Positions 8,222 through 17,020 are shown, counted from the first letter of the stretch. The stretch: DNA of 30,137 bases from JBDKTH01 sp964558295 (GCA_964558295.1 CAZLDQ010000050.1:1-30137), one strand, 5' to 3'. The notes: generated from the sequence alone by a model not told the origin. Numbers and translations: made by a program.

Positions 8222-9856
8222 TCAATTCGACGGCACATAGCGTTCGTACCGATAAGTCACCGTCCTTTCCTCCCCAGGCTTCAGCGTCAACCGCCAGTGG
8301 ATCGACCCTTCCCGTTCGAGGAGGCGGAGCTTGTCCGGATTCACGGCAATCGTGCCGCCCTCGTCGGCCGTGGTCGGCTTGCCAGGAGTATTGGCGGTGA
8401 TCTGGAGGTCGACCGGCCGGGGTTCGAAGTTGCGGAGTCTGAGTGTTCCTTCCAAGGTGACGAGGTCAAAGAAGACGTCGCGAGACGGAGTGTGGGCTTT
8501 GAGCCTGCGGTCGATTTCCCGCTCGGTCTTGTCGTGAGCCACGTTTATAGCGGCCGTCACAGGCAACTCTCCGCGGCCGTTTTTGGGAACGTACTTGAGC
8601 AAGTCTTCGCTCAAGGGGCTGTCGCCGCTGAGCACTAGGCATGGGCCAGTGGTCCAGGCTGTCAACGTATCGTTGTGCAGGACGAGCGAATGTTCCATGG
8701 CCTTCGGCGGTGACCAGCGATAGATGTGCGAGTACTTGATCCGTGTGGTGAACAACGTAATAATCGCCTTCTCGCCGCGACGCAGTGTCAGGTCCTTCTT
8801 CGTATAGACCGTGTAATCGCTGGCCGCCGCATTGTCGAGGCCAGGCAGATCGCCTAAGGCCGCACTCAGACTGTCGCCGGCTTCCACAGGCCGGTTCGCC
8901 GGTTCGGGGATTCCACCGAATTGGTTCGGATCCATGGCGTTTGACACGATTGCCGCCCGGTTCATGATCTGAGTCGTAACCTGCTGGGGCACGGCTTGCG
9001 CCACGGCTGCACCGATTGTGCGTATTACCTGGCCGACGGCGACCGGAGTCAGGTAATCGGTATGCACGAAATGCGGTACACCCACGACCAGGTGGACATC
9101 GGAATGGATCAAGTCTTCTGCCTCGTTGACGAGGGTTCCGCGCAGAGTGAGCGCGGCGGTGTCGTCGTCAAGCACCTTGAGCGTGTAATCAGGAACCCAA
9201 GTGATTCCCTTTCGCAGATAGGCCATGCCAAGGGTGCTTGGCCCAATCTGTTCCTTGTTTTCGTCGAGCACGTGAATTCGCAGCGGCAACTCAAGAACCT
9301 GCATCTTCGTGATCCCTTCTAGGGGAATCGCGAGGCTGCTGGTCTCGTCCTCAAGCACGACAAACTCGGGGCCCACCGAGACGAGTTTGCCGGCGGCCTT
9401 GCGTTTCTCTCCCTTATGTTCGTAGTGGAGATGAACCTTGAGGTTCTTGTTGGCTTCCAGTCGGGCCTGTTTGACCGCTACGTCTTTGGAGGCGTCGCGT
9501 CCGTCGAACTCCACAATCTCCCCCGGCCCGGCCCCCACGAGGTCAACGGTCTGCTTGTCTCCCTTGGCAAAGATGGCCAACGTTCCAAACGTTGCCGGCG
9601 GAACCTCGCTGGCCACACACCATCCGTCGCGCAAGGTCACCGCCCCTTCCCGCATGAAGAACCCCAGCCCGTTTTTCAAGACGGCGACCGAGCGGGTTTG
9701 CGGTTTCCAGACATGCGGATTGGACATTGTCGCCGGCGTCTCGGTCCCGGCGGCAGCCGCAGAGGGGATACTCAAAACACAGCCCAGCATCAGAGACACC
9801 GCTACGAATCGGCTTCCGTTTTCTCCCCGTTTTGAAACGCTTCCTGTGTGAATCAT
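8222..9856 (-). CDS. Secreted DUF4139-like protein
   Basis: A 544-residue protein. The start is set at the ATG at 9856 because GAGGAAAG lies about 8 nt upstream. A signal peptide follows (residues about 1-36, with FVAVSLMLGCVLSIPSAAAA). A reading from 9940 would add 28 residues before it. The mature protein is beta-rich. The segment around residues 218-265 (ITWVPDYTLKVLDDD, then LRGTLVNEAEDLIHSDV) resembles the DUF4139 family, whose members are extracytoplasmic proteins with no settled activity. A C-terminal immunoglobulin-like stretch ends in LTLKPGEERTVTYRYERYV, as is common for that family. Its promoter region carries an 11-bp-period direct repeat, and the two-component genes lie just downstream on the same strand, which suggests control by that system (inference). 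Confidence 0.7.
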   Translation of the reverse strand: MIHTGSVSKRGENGSRFVAVSLMLGCVLSIPSAAAAGTETPATMSNPHVWKPQTRSVAVLKNGLGFFMREGAVTLRDGWCVASEVPPATFGTLAIFAKGDKQTVDLVGAGPGEIVEFDGRDASKDVAVKQARLEANKNLKVHLHYEHKGEKRKAAGKLVSVGPEFVVLEDETSSLAIPLEGITKMQVLELPLRIHVLDENKEQIGPSTLGMAYLRKGITWVPDYTLKVLDDDTAALTLRGTLVNEAEDLIHSDVHLVVGVPHFVHTDYLTPVAVGQVIRTIGAAVAQAVPQQVTTQIMNRAAIVSNAMDPNQFGGIPEPANRPVEAGDSLSAALGDLPGLDNAAASDYTVYTKKDLTLRRGEKAIITLFTTRIKYSHIYRWSPPKAMEHSLVLHNDTLTAWTTGPCLVLSGDSPLSEDLLKYVPKNGRGELPVTAAINVAHDKTEREIDRRLKAHTPSRDVFFDLVTLEGTLRLRNFEPRPVDLQITANTPGKPTTADEGGTIAVNPDKLRLLEREGSIHWRLTLKPGEERTVTYRYERYVPSN

Positions 9857-9969
9857 GTTCGCTTTCCTCGACTGGACCAGGGTATCCGTAGGTGTTGCGG
9901 CGGCGGGCTTTCCGGCGTCGCGTCGGGGATGTCCCGACACGGTTCAGTCTAGCAGGAGAAAGCAGCAGG

Positions 9970-9993
9970 GCGCGTAACGGGTTTGTAACGCGC
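9970..9993 (-). promoter_or_regulatory. Direct repeat CGTTAC-N5-CGTTAC, candidate response-regulator box
   Basis: On the minus strand CGTTAC is repeated with an exact 11-bp period (spacer AAACC), the geometry of OmpR/PhoB-type sites. The outer bases also form a GCGCGT/ACGCGC inverted repeat. About 22 bp downstream is TGCTAGACT, a possible extended -10 (TAGACT at 9953-9948), so the box would occupy the activator position near -35 for the DUF4139-like gene. Confidence 0.45.
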
Positions 9994-10053
9994 AGGATGA
10001 AGCCATGCTGGCCGGGCTGCAACGAGGCCGATCAAACGGGAGACGCTCTCCGG

Positions 10054-11115
10054 TCAGGTAGACTGGACTGCCGTGATCGCCGCCCGCAGGTAACCCAAGG
10101 CGTGAGCCATGCCGGCGTGCCAGGGGGCGGCGCAGGTCATCTGGGGGGTGTGGTCGGGGATGACCGCCCCGTCAAACCCGTTAGCGTGCAGAATGCGGAG
10201 CACACGGAGCATGTCTACATCGCCTTCGTCGATAAAGACCTCGGCATAGCGGGGGACTTTTCCTCGTACATTGCGGCAATGCACATAAGCGATCGCTCCC
10301 TGGCGGCTGTACTGATCGACTGCTTCGTAAAGATCCGTTTCCAGCATTTCCTGGGTCGTGCCGATACAGAACTCCAAGGCGTTGGCCCGACTGGGCACCA
10401 AGTCGAGCAATTGCTGGAAGCATTTTGATTGATCGAGAAGCCGCGGCGTCTGTCGGAGATTGGGGACCGGCGGATCGTCAGGATGGGCCGCCAGCCGTAC
10501 CCCCTCTTCTTCGGCCACCGACACCATCTCCCGTAAGAACCACGCCAACCGCTCCCATAGCTCTTCCCGGGAAACGGCGGGAATCGGTTCGGGCGGAGCG
10601 TCGGGATCATAGACGATATTGTTCAACTGTCCCAGCGGAACGGGGGTCATCTCCGGCAGATGTTCCGCGATAAACGCCGGGGCAATGGCCCCGCCTCGGG
10701 CAAAGGCCCCGTCGCTGCGTCCCCAGACGCCGGCGAGGCTGAAGTTGTAGCCGAGGATCGGGATGTCCAGTCGCCCCATGCTCCGCAAGAGCCCCTTGAG
10801 CCGTTCGACTTGCTCATGTTTACGCGGTCCGTCGAGAAGGATATCGCACCAGAAGGAGGGATCGATATTCTCCAGGGCCTCGATCTCAAGTCCCTCTTCG
10901 CGGGCCATACGCTGAATCGCGTGTAGTTCGTCTTCGGTCCAAACCCGCCCTCGGGCCCGAGTCTGGCCAAAGCAAAACGCGTCGGCCTGGGGGAGCGGGG
11001 CTCCGCGGAAGCGGTCCACCAGGTGGACGACCAAGTGCGTGCAGCCGGCCTGTCGGGCAAAACGAAAATTGTCACGGGAGATCCGATCGCGATGCAAGCC
11101 CAGGGCGAGTTTCAT
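10054..11115 (-). CDS. uxuA: Mannonate dehydratase
   Basis: A 353-residue cytoplasmic TIM-barrel enzyme that dehydrates D-mannonate to 2-keto-3-deoxygluconate in glucuronate catabolism. Metal and active-site motifs of the UxuA family are visible: HPDDPP (H211), C250 in EFCIGTTQEM, H279 in YVHCRNVRG, the FIDEGDVDM segment and PDHTPQM (D321/H322). The C-terminus is the usual HAGMAHALGYLRA. The length is slightly shorter than the enteric enzyme, as in many non-enteric homologues. The ATG overlaps the end of the GntR gene by 4 bp, so regulator and enzyme form one operon. No uxaC or uxuB is visible here, so the rest of the pathway must lie elsewhere. Confidence 0.93.
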   Translation of the reverse strand: MKLALGLHRDRISRDNFRFARQAGCTHLVVHLVDRFRGAPLPQADAFCFGQTRARGRVWTEDELHAIQRMAREEGLEIEALENIDPSFWCDILLDGPRKHEQVERLKGLLRSMGRLDIPILGYNFSLAGVWGRSDGAFARGGAIAPAFIAEHLPEMTPVPLGQLNNIVYDPDAPPEPIPAVSREELWERLAWFLREMVSVAEEEGVRLAAHPDDPPVPNLRQTPRLLDQSKCFQQLLDLVPSRANALEFCIGTTQEMLETDLYEAVDQYSRQGAIAYVHCRNVRGKVPRYAEVFIDEGDVDMLRVLRILHANGFDGAVIPDHTPQMTCAAPWHAGMAHALGYLRAAITAVQST

Positions 11116-11930
11116 GATGGTTTGGCAGATGATGCTTGTTGCCCGGCTATCGTTGCGTTGCGGGGGAGCTCTTTTGGCTTTCGCTTTGTGAGGGAACCAC
11201 TGAGTTGCTTTTCAACCTGATGGGCTCGCATCTGTTCGATCAGTTCATGCTTCGAGCGTTCGCAGCTCTCGCTGGCAAGTCGCACGGCTACGTCGGCATC
11301 GCGACGTGCGATTGCCTCGAGCTGCCGGCGATGCCCGGCGACGACCGTGGACATATAACCTGGCGAAAACCCGTACTGGCGGCGAAGGGCGTCGATCAGA
11401 TCCCAATACCGCTCGATGACTTCCGTGGCGTCGGGATTGTCGGCTACTCGATAGATGACGCGGTGGAACTGTTTGTTGTACTCCAGGCTGGCGGCGAACT
11501 CTCCGCGACGTTCGGCCTCTTCGTGTGTATCGAGGATGATCTCCAGGGCACGCAAATCGGTGTCCGTGATACGAGCCGTAGCGCGACGGATCAGCATCGT
11601 GTCAATCGCGCCGCGCAGGTCGTAGATGTCACGGATGAACTTTTCGTCGATCTTGCGCACGCAGGCCCCACAGTTGGGTTGAATGGTTACCAAGCCCTCC
11701 CCCTGAAGCTTCTGAAGTGCTTCGCGGATCGGCATCTGGCTGACGCCGTAGCGCCGGACCAGCTCGAAAATCTTCAGCCGCCCGCCCCAAGGAAACACTC
11801 CAGCGAGAATGTCCTGACGCAGTTGCTGGCAAACCCGGGCGTAGGCTGGCCCTTCGGCAGCGTTGGTGGCCGGGAGCGGTGTGTTGGCTGGCCAGGCGGT
11901 GGTTGGGGGGGCTGTGGGGCGGTTTGTCAC
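11112..11930 (-). CDS. GntR-family transcriptional regulator (FadR/FCD subfamily)
   Basis: A 272-residue repressor-type protein. A disordered Pro/Ala/Thr-rich N-terminus (1-25) precedes a winged helix-turn-helix (about 28-95, with GRLKIFELVRRYGVSQMPIREAL) and a helical FCD ligand domain (about 100-235, including the metal or ligand ligands in the HEEAERR, YNKQFHRVIY and AGHRRQLEAI segments). The start is GTG at 11930 with only a weak purine tract upstream, so a shorter start is possible. It precedes uxuA with a 4-bp overlap and diverges from the large glycosidase gene. Paired TATACAAT-type sites in the divergent promoter fit autoregulation and control of both sides. The inducer is probably a hexuronate or its breakdown product (inference). 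Confidence 0.9.
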   Translation of the reverse strand: MTNRPTAPPTTAWPANTPLPATNAAEGPAYARVCQQLRQDILAGVFPWGGRLKIFELVRRYGVSQMPIREALQKLQGEGLVTIQPNCGACVRKIDEKFIRDIYDLRGAIDTMLIRRATARITDTDLRALEIILDTHEEAERRGEFAASLEYNKQFHRVIYRVADNPDATEVIERYWDLIDALRRQYGFSPGYMSTVVAGHRRQLEAIARRDADVAVRLASESCERSKHELIEQMRAHQVEKQLSGSLTKRKPKELPRNATIAGQQASSAKPS

Positions 11931-11988
11931 GAGCGGTTTTCTCTGCCTGAGGGAGTGATTGCAGTCTCTCGTCCCCGAAGTCTCCTAA

Positions 11989-12017
11989 AGTATATACAAT
12001 CGCTGCAAGCTCCTCAA
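11989..12017 (-). promoter_or_regulatory. Promoter for the GntR-uxuA operon with overlapping operator
   Basis: On the minus strand TTGAGG (12017-12012), a 17-bp spacer and TATACT (11994-11989) form a good vegetative promoter. The -10 lies inside AGTATATACAAT (11989-12000), which shares the TATACAAT half of the perfect palindrome at 12081-12092. Confidence 0.6.
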
Positions 12018-12056
12018 GTGTGATGATACGCGGAATTGCCGAATGTAGCTGAGTGC

Positions 12057-12085
12057 TTGACAGCTCATGACCGGGTCATTATTGT
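12057..12085 (+). promoter_or_regulatory. Promoter for the large glycosidase gene
   Basis: TTGACA at 12057-12062 is followed 17 bp later by TATTGT (12080-12085). The -10 is covered by the palindrome at 12081-12092, the expected layout for repression. Confidence 0.55.
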
Positions 12086-12092
12086 ATACAAT
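12081..12092. promoter_or_regulatory. Perfect palindrome ATTGTATACAAT, candidate GntR operator
   Basis: The 12-bp sequence equals its own reverse complement. TTGTATACAA-like palindromes are typical targets of FadR-subfamily GntR proteins, and the regulator gene begins about 150 bp away on the other strand. A degenerate second copy lies at 11989-12000. Confidence 0.6.
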
Positions 12093-12141
12093 CGAGGGGC
12101 GACGAGGGCTCTTACGCTCCCAGGCAGTCAGGAGACGAAAC

Positions 12142-15100
12142 ATGGCCGAAAGACTTCCCCCCCCGCCCCGCTGGATTGCTTTTGCGCTCTTGCCTCTCTG
12201 GGCATGGCACCATGGGGCATACACAACCGCCTCTGCCGCATCAGAAGCCGGGAGGAACCGGGTGGCTATTCTCCAAGACGAGGCCCTGGGAACCGACCAT
12301 GTCATGGCCGACGCGACGGCGACTGCGCTGCGTCGCGAAGGATTCGAGGTCGCGTTTCTCTCGGGCGGCGCGGTCTGTGATCCGGCCGTTCTTGCCGCCG
12401 GCAACTACTTCCTCTATGTGATCCCCGGCGCCAAAAGTTATCCCAGTATCGGCCGCGATGTTTTGAGCCGTTATCTGGAGAGCAAAGGCAACTTGATGAT
12501 CCTCGGTGCACCACCGTCTGGAGACTGCGTGTGGAAAGACGGCCAATGGATTGACCGAGCATTTGTCCGCGATGTGATCGCCAAGCAACAGCCCGATTCG
12601 GTAGCCTACAGTTTCGAGCAATTGGACAAACCGTGTGGCTGGCGCCATCGCACTCCGGATCAGAAGCCCGGCCGTGTCGAGATCGTGCCGGGCGGTGCGC
12701 AAGGTTCGGCCGGATGCCTGCAGATTACCTTCAACTATGGCGGACAAGGCCCGGACGGCTATTTTGCCCCGCTGAAGCGGCCAGCAGGCTCCGCCACCGG
12801 TGGCCTGCTATGCTTCTGGGCCAAGGGGGATGGTCACACACCGCAGTTGGCCGTTCGGTTGGTCGAGGGGCGTGGGGCGGATGAACGTGGGATTGCCGTT
12901 GTCCGGCTCGAAAAACAGTGGAAGCATTACGTGCTTTGCTCCGAGGACTTCCGTCTTTTGGGCCAAGCAGACCCGTATAAGGCTCTTTCGATCAGTTTCG
13001 AATTGTTCAGCCGTCTTACGCCGCAGGTCGCCAGCGGCCCGCGCACGGTGTGGATTGATGAGATTGGCACGGCACCGAACCGGTTCGCCTCCTTGGTGGA
13101 TACCGACAAGGAGGCACTGCCGCTTATAGAGACAATTTCGCCTGCTTACAAGACCTACCCCCTTTCGGGAATCGCCGCTTTGAAGATAGCTGCGGGACAA
13201 GACATCACTATCGCGGGTGATCTGGCCTTGCCGGTCCCTGCCAGTGCCCTTTCTTGCTACGCCCGGCCGGAAGGGAAAGGATTTCAACGGGGCTACCAGT
13301 GGCGATGGATCCCGCTGGTCAAGGCTTATGACAAGGACGGCGTCGAGCGGGGCACGCCCATCTGGATGCTTTTGCACGGGGCACCGCTGAACGAGGGGCC
13401 GGCGTTCGCCGACGCCGTCATGCGGTTGGCCAACGGTATCGCGCCGAAGCCGCGGCCATCGCGGGAAGGCTCGGTGTGTGTCGCCTGTGCCATTACCGAT
13501 CCCACGGCCCTGAGGGCATTGGCTCGCACGAACCTCTTGGGTACGCTGGCCAAGCGGATTCGCGAAGGAGTCTTCCTTTCACATGCCGGCGCCGAGCAAT
13601 TTGCCTATTGGCCGGGGGAGACGATTCGGCTTGGCGCGGTTGCGGTCAATCATGCAGTGCAGCCGGCCGAGGTTGGGGTTCGCGTTCGTGTCTGTCCCCA
13701 AGACAGTTCGACGGTCGTCTTCGAGCGGGAGACGACGCTCACGCTGCCTCCTGGCCAGTCCGGAACCACCGCGTTCGATTGGACTCCGCAAGGGTTATCC
13801 CACCAGACATACGTCGTAACGACCCAACTGCTGCGCGATCGGAAACCCATCGACACGATCTCGCACGGCGTGGGGATCCTCTCCCAAAAAAAGGCTTCGC
13901 CCGAAAGCTTCATCACCGTCCACGACGGCGATTTCTGGCTGGAGGGCAAGAAGTGGTACCCGGTCGGTGTCAACTATTGGCCGCGTTACGCTATTGCCCT
14001 GGAATGCGAGGACTACGTGTATCACTGGCTTACGCCCGGCTTCTACAATCCCGAGGAAGTTGAACGCGACCTGGCCCAGTTGGAATCGTTGGGGGCAAAC
14101 CTGGTGTGCATTCGCGCGCACCACGAGAACGACCGCCGGACGGTCTTGGATTTCCTGCGCCGGTGCCGGAACCATGGGATTCGTGTCTTCCTTTTCCTGC
14201 AGTCGCATGTGATCACTGACGAGCCGCATTACTTTCAAGGTCTGATGATGCCGTTCTGCTTCCAGGAAAAGGCGGTGGAGGAGTTTATTCGCCAGACGCG
14301 GTTGGCCGAAAACAACGCGCTTCTGGGCTACGACCTGATTTGGGAACCGGCCGGATGGGTGTTTGGAGACTCGGTGCGTATGTTTGGCTGGAAGGAACCC
14401 AACTACCGCCAACGTTGGGACGCTGACTGGGAACGTTGGATCATCGAACGTTACGGAAGCCTAGCCAATGCCGAGGCCGATTGGGGGATCGCTGTTCCAA
14501 AGAATGGCGATCGGATTACCTCCCCATCGGGCAGACTGTGGTTCGAAGACGGGCCATGGCGCACGATGATGGCCGCTTACCGCCGCTTCATGGACGACCT
14601 GATGAGCCGTCACTGGAACGACGCCCGGCGAAAGCTCCGACAGATGGACCCCAATCATCTGATCAGCTTTCGTCAAGGGAATCTGCCGTCGATTGACTTC
14701 ACACTGACTGCGACTCCAAAGCACGTCGATTTTTTCACGATGGAAGGCTATGACTTCCAGCCAGGGGCCGTGGGGCCCAATGCGGCCGGTTTCATCAACC
14801 GGTTCCTTCACTTTGGAACCAGAGGCAAACCGTACTTCTGGGTAGAATTTGGCTCCAACGTATGGGATCTCGCTTCGATGCAGCCCACCAAACAAGCCCT
14901 TGCTGCACAGGAGGAATCCCATGAGCTGATCTATCGCGCGGCGTGGGAAATGGGCGCCAAGGGGGCGGCACCTTGGTGGTGGGCGGGCGGTTATCGCGTC
15001 AGCGAGAAGAGCGACTTTGGCGTGATCAACCCGGACGGGACACTCCGGCCGAGCGGACTCCTCTTGCAAAAGTATGCCGCACTATTCAAAACGCCGCGAA

Positions 15101-15720
15101 TCTCTCGGCAGCCTGATACTTGGTTCACCATGGATCGCGACGCCCATAGTGGCGGACTTCGTCAAATCGCCTTCCACGACGGCGCCGATGCATTCCAGCA
15201 AGCCGTCGCGGAAGGCCGGATGCTAGGGATTTGTACGGCTGGCACCGGGACAACCTCAGCCGACACGCCGCTGGTGGCCGTGGGAAACACGGCCTACAAC
15301 GGCCGTAACCCGCCCAAGTATCTGAATGCCGAATTCAATTGGTTCAAGCTCAAGATGGGTGACGGTCATTGGATCGAGGTGGCCAACGGCGACCGGATTC
15401 GTGTGCCCCGTAACCAGCCGATCACCGCCATGGCATCCGTAGGCAATCTCCAAGAGGCGACCTGGCTGACGCCCGAGCACTGCCAGGGCAAACCGGGAGC
15501 GGTCTATCTGGCCGGAACCGGCGATTCGGGGGTGAAACTGAAGATGCCAATTCCCAAGAACACGGCATATTTAGAGGACGCAGATTTCGCCGAGGCGTTC
15601 CTCCTGACCGAAGGCCTGTCCGCCGAAACCCGCGTCCAATTGCAGATGACCGCCGATGGGCGCGCCTGGTTCGGCGAGAAGCTGACCTTCACGCTGGAGC
15701 CCGTGGAGGTCTCCCCGTGA
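12142..15720 (+). CDS. Large secreted multidomain glycoside hydrolase (clan GH-A-like)
   Basis: The ATG at 12142 is preferred: AGGAG lies 7 nt upstream and a signal peptide follows (hydrophobic WIAFALLPLWAW, processed near residue 35). The protein has 1192 residues. About 40-145 resembles a glutamine-amidotransferase or ThuA-like fold (RVAILQDEAL, FLYVIPGAKSYP). About 175-320 resembles a galactose-binding jelly-roll. About 490-585 is a beta-sandwich. About 600-970 is a TIM barrel related to GH5/GH42 enzymes, with WERWIIERYGSLANAEADWG typical of GH42-like barrels. Likely catalytic residues are E735 (in LIWEPAG) and E902 (in FWVEFGS), about 167 residues apart, as expected for acid/base and nucleophile. 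The C-terminus (about 990-1192) is beta-rich. The substrate is unknown; control by the uxuA-linked regulator hints at a uronic-acid-bearing glycan (inference). Confidence 0.8.
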   Translation: MAERLPPPPRWIAFALLPLWAWHHGAYTTASAASEAGRNRVAILQDEALGTDHVMADATATALRREGFEVAFLSGGAVCDPAVLAAGNYFLYVIPGAKSYPSIGRDVLSRYLESKGNLMILGAPPSGDCVWKDGQWIDRAFVRDVIAKQQPDSVAYSFEQLDKPCGWRHRTPDQKPGRVEIVPGGAQGSAGCLQITFNYGGQGPDGYFAPLKRPAGSATGGLLCFWAKGDGHTPQLAVRLVEGRGADERGIAVVRLEKQWKHYVLCSEDFRLLGQADPYKALSISFELFSRLTPQVASGPRTVWIDEIGTAPNRFASLVDTDKEALPLIETISPAYKTYPLSGIAALKIAAGQDITIAGDLALPVPASALSCYARPEGKGFQRGYQWRWIPLVKAYDKDGVERGTPIWMLLHGAPLNEGPAFADAVMRLANGIAPKPRPSREGSVCVACAITDPTALRALARTNLLGTLAKRIREGVFLSHAGAEQFAYWPGETIRLGAVAVNHAVQPAEVGVRVRVCPQDSSTVVFERETTLTLPPGQSGTTAFDWTPQGLSHQTYVVTTQLLRDRKPIDTISHGVGILSQKKASPESFITVHDGDFWLEGKKWYPVGVNYWPRYAIALECEDYVYHWLTPGFYNPEEVERDLAQLESLGANLVCIRAHHENDRRTVLDFLRRCRNHGIRVFLFLQSHVITDEPHYFQGLMMPFCFQEKAVEEFIRQTRLAENNALLGYDLIWEPAGWVFGDSVRMFGWKEPNYRQRWDADWERWIIERYGSLANAEADWGIAVPKNGDRITSPSGRLWFEDGPWRTMMAAYRRFMDDLMSRHWNDARRKLRQMDPNHLISFRQGNLPSIDFTLTATPKHVDFFTMEGYDFQPGAVGPNAAGFINRFLHFGTRGKPYFWVEFGSNVWDLASMQPTKQALAAQEESHELIYRAAWEMGAKGAAPWWWAGGYRVSEKSDFGVINPDGTLRPSGLLLQKYAALFKTPRISRQPDTWFTMDRDAHSGGLRQIAFHDGADAFQQAVAEGRMLGICTAGTGTTSADTPLVAVGNTAYNGRNPPKYLNAEFNWFKLKMGDGHWIEVANGDRIRVPRNQPITAMASVGNLQEATWLTPEHCQGKPGAVYLAGTGDSGVKLKMPIPKNTAYLEDADFAEAFLLTEGLSAETRVQLQMTADGRAWFGEKLTFTLEPVEVSP

Positions 15721-16128
15721 GTGCATCGCAAAGCTCTCCGTCGCTTCAGTGTCTCCCCAGGTTTGATCTGGCATGTTGCTTCACCGGCGAAGAGTTGTTG
15801 CTCTTCCACCGTGCGGTCGCAACGGCCCACCTTCCGAACGTGGGGGGATTCCGCTTCGCATTTCGGGTTCATCAGTGAGCCAATCGACTTCAAAGAGAAT
15901 GCCGGAATCGCCAAAAACGATACCGTCGTGGACAGCACTTGGATGCGTGTGCTGTCCGGAGAAGACGGCCATCCCGTGGGCGACTTCTGATCCGCGTCGC
16001 CCAGCAAGTGATACGTTTCTCCGTCCAACCCCTTGCGGTCAAAACGCATGTGGACTTGGAGCGGTACGAGTTGGTTTGTCTGAACGATGATAACGGTGCC
16101 TTGGTGGGCTCCGCCGTCAACGCACCAC
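15721..16128. other. Ambiguous 408-bp stretch with two weak ORF candidates
   Basis: No gene can be assigned firmly. On the plus strand a 53-codon ORF starts GTG at 15717, overlaps the glycosidase stop (GTGA) and has GGAGG 7 nt upstream; it ends at 15878. The neighbouring frame then stays protein-like to 15990 (KNDTVVDSTWMRVLSGEDG), so a frameshifted remnant is possible. On the minus strand an ORF from ATG 16136, overlapping the truB stop, reads to 15504, but its last third is antisense to the glycosidase gene. The two candidates exclude each other over most of the stretch, and I recognise neither family. Confidence 0.3.
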
Positions 16129-17010
16129 TCAGCCATTCTCCAAAGGAAACACCCGGCTAGGCCTTAACTGGCCGAGGCCGTGGGGAATCAGAAGGGCCAC
16201 CAGCCGGCCGGACGAGTCTAGGGCCGCATACTCAGCAGCGTCGCTCACGGCCGGGCTTTGTGGAATCGTCTGTCCGGAACAGATCCGTTTGACCTCGCCA
16301 GGGGCCAACTTCACGCGCGGAAGCCGCTCTACCGCATCTAGCGGCGGTCGAAGCTTGTCGGTCCAGTTTTCCCGGGTCAACGACGGCGGGTCCAGAGCGT
16401 CGGTGATGTGAAAGCTGCCAATTGCCGTGCGAACGAGGGCGGACATCACGGCCGCCGTTCCTAGCTGGAGAGCCAGATCCCGGCCCAGGGAACGCACATA
16501 GGTGCCAGAACCGCACTCGATGCGAAGCCGCAGTTCCGGATAGTTGTAAGCTTCAACCTCGATCGAGTGGACGACGATAGTCCGCGGTTGTAGGTCCACG
16601 GCCTCGCCGCGCCGGGCCAAATCGTAGGCGCGGCGTCCTTCAATCTTCAGTGCGGAGAAGTCGGGAGGACGTTGCCGGATCGTGCCGGTCAGCGTGCGAG
16701 CGGCGGCGAGAATTTCGTCGAGCGAAGGGATGGGCGGATTGTCCAGGACCGTGACTTCCCCCTCGATGTCTTCCGTCGGGCTATGGCGACCGAGCAGGAA
16801 AGTGCCCGTGTAGTGCTTGGGCATCTGTTGAACGTAGTCGATCAGCCGAGTCGCCGCCCCGACACAGACAACCAGCACGCCGGAGGCCAGGGGGTCCAGT
16901 GTGCCGGCATGTCCCACCTTGGCCGGTCGGGCTAGGCGCTGGACGATGTCCACGACCCGACGCGAGGTCATCCCCGACGGCTTGTTTAGGTTCAGCAGTC
17001 CGCAGTACAC
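16129..17010 (-). CDS. truB: tRNA pseudouridine-55 synthase
   Basis: A 293-residue enzyme that makes pseudouridine 55 in the T-loop of tRNAs. The start is GTG at 17010, giving MYCGLLNLNKPSGMTS, the normal TruB opening. GAGG stands 9 nt upstream and overlaps the stop of the preceding gene. A longer reading from 17067 would overlap that gene by 47 bp. Motifs: GHAGTLDPLASGVL with catalytic D39, the PKHYTGTFLLG segment (usual KxY motif), RQRPPDFSALKIEGRRAYDLAR, and SGTYVRSLGRDL. A C-terminal PUA-like stretch follows. It is the third gene of an aspS - thioredoxin-like - truB run. Confidence 0.94.
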   Translation of the reverse strand: MYCGLLNLNKPSGMTSRRVVDIVQRLARPAKVGHAGTLDPLASGVLVVCVGAATRLIDYVQQMPKHYTGTFLLGRHSPTEDIEGEVTVLDNPPIPSLDEILAAARTLTGTIRQRPPDFSALKIEGRRAYDLARRGEAVDLQPRTIVVHSIEVEAYNYPELRLRIECGSGTYVRSLGRDLALQLGTAAVMSALVRTAIGSFHITDALDPPSLTRENWTDKLRPPLDAVERLPRVKLAPGEVKRICSGQTIPQSPAVSDAAEYAALDSSGRLVALLIPHGLGQLRPSRVFPLENG

Positions 17011-17020
17011 GCAGGAAACC

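Noticed and set aside
11901..11910. Runs of seven or more G or C (for example near 670, 1129, 11905, 19734, 21600, 24705) as phase-variable tracts
   Set aside because: Such runs occur both inside and outside genes throughout this GC-rich window, and none sits where a slip would clearly switch a gene on or off.
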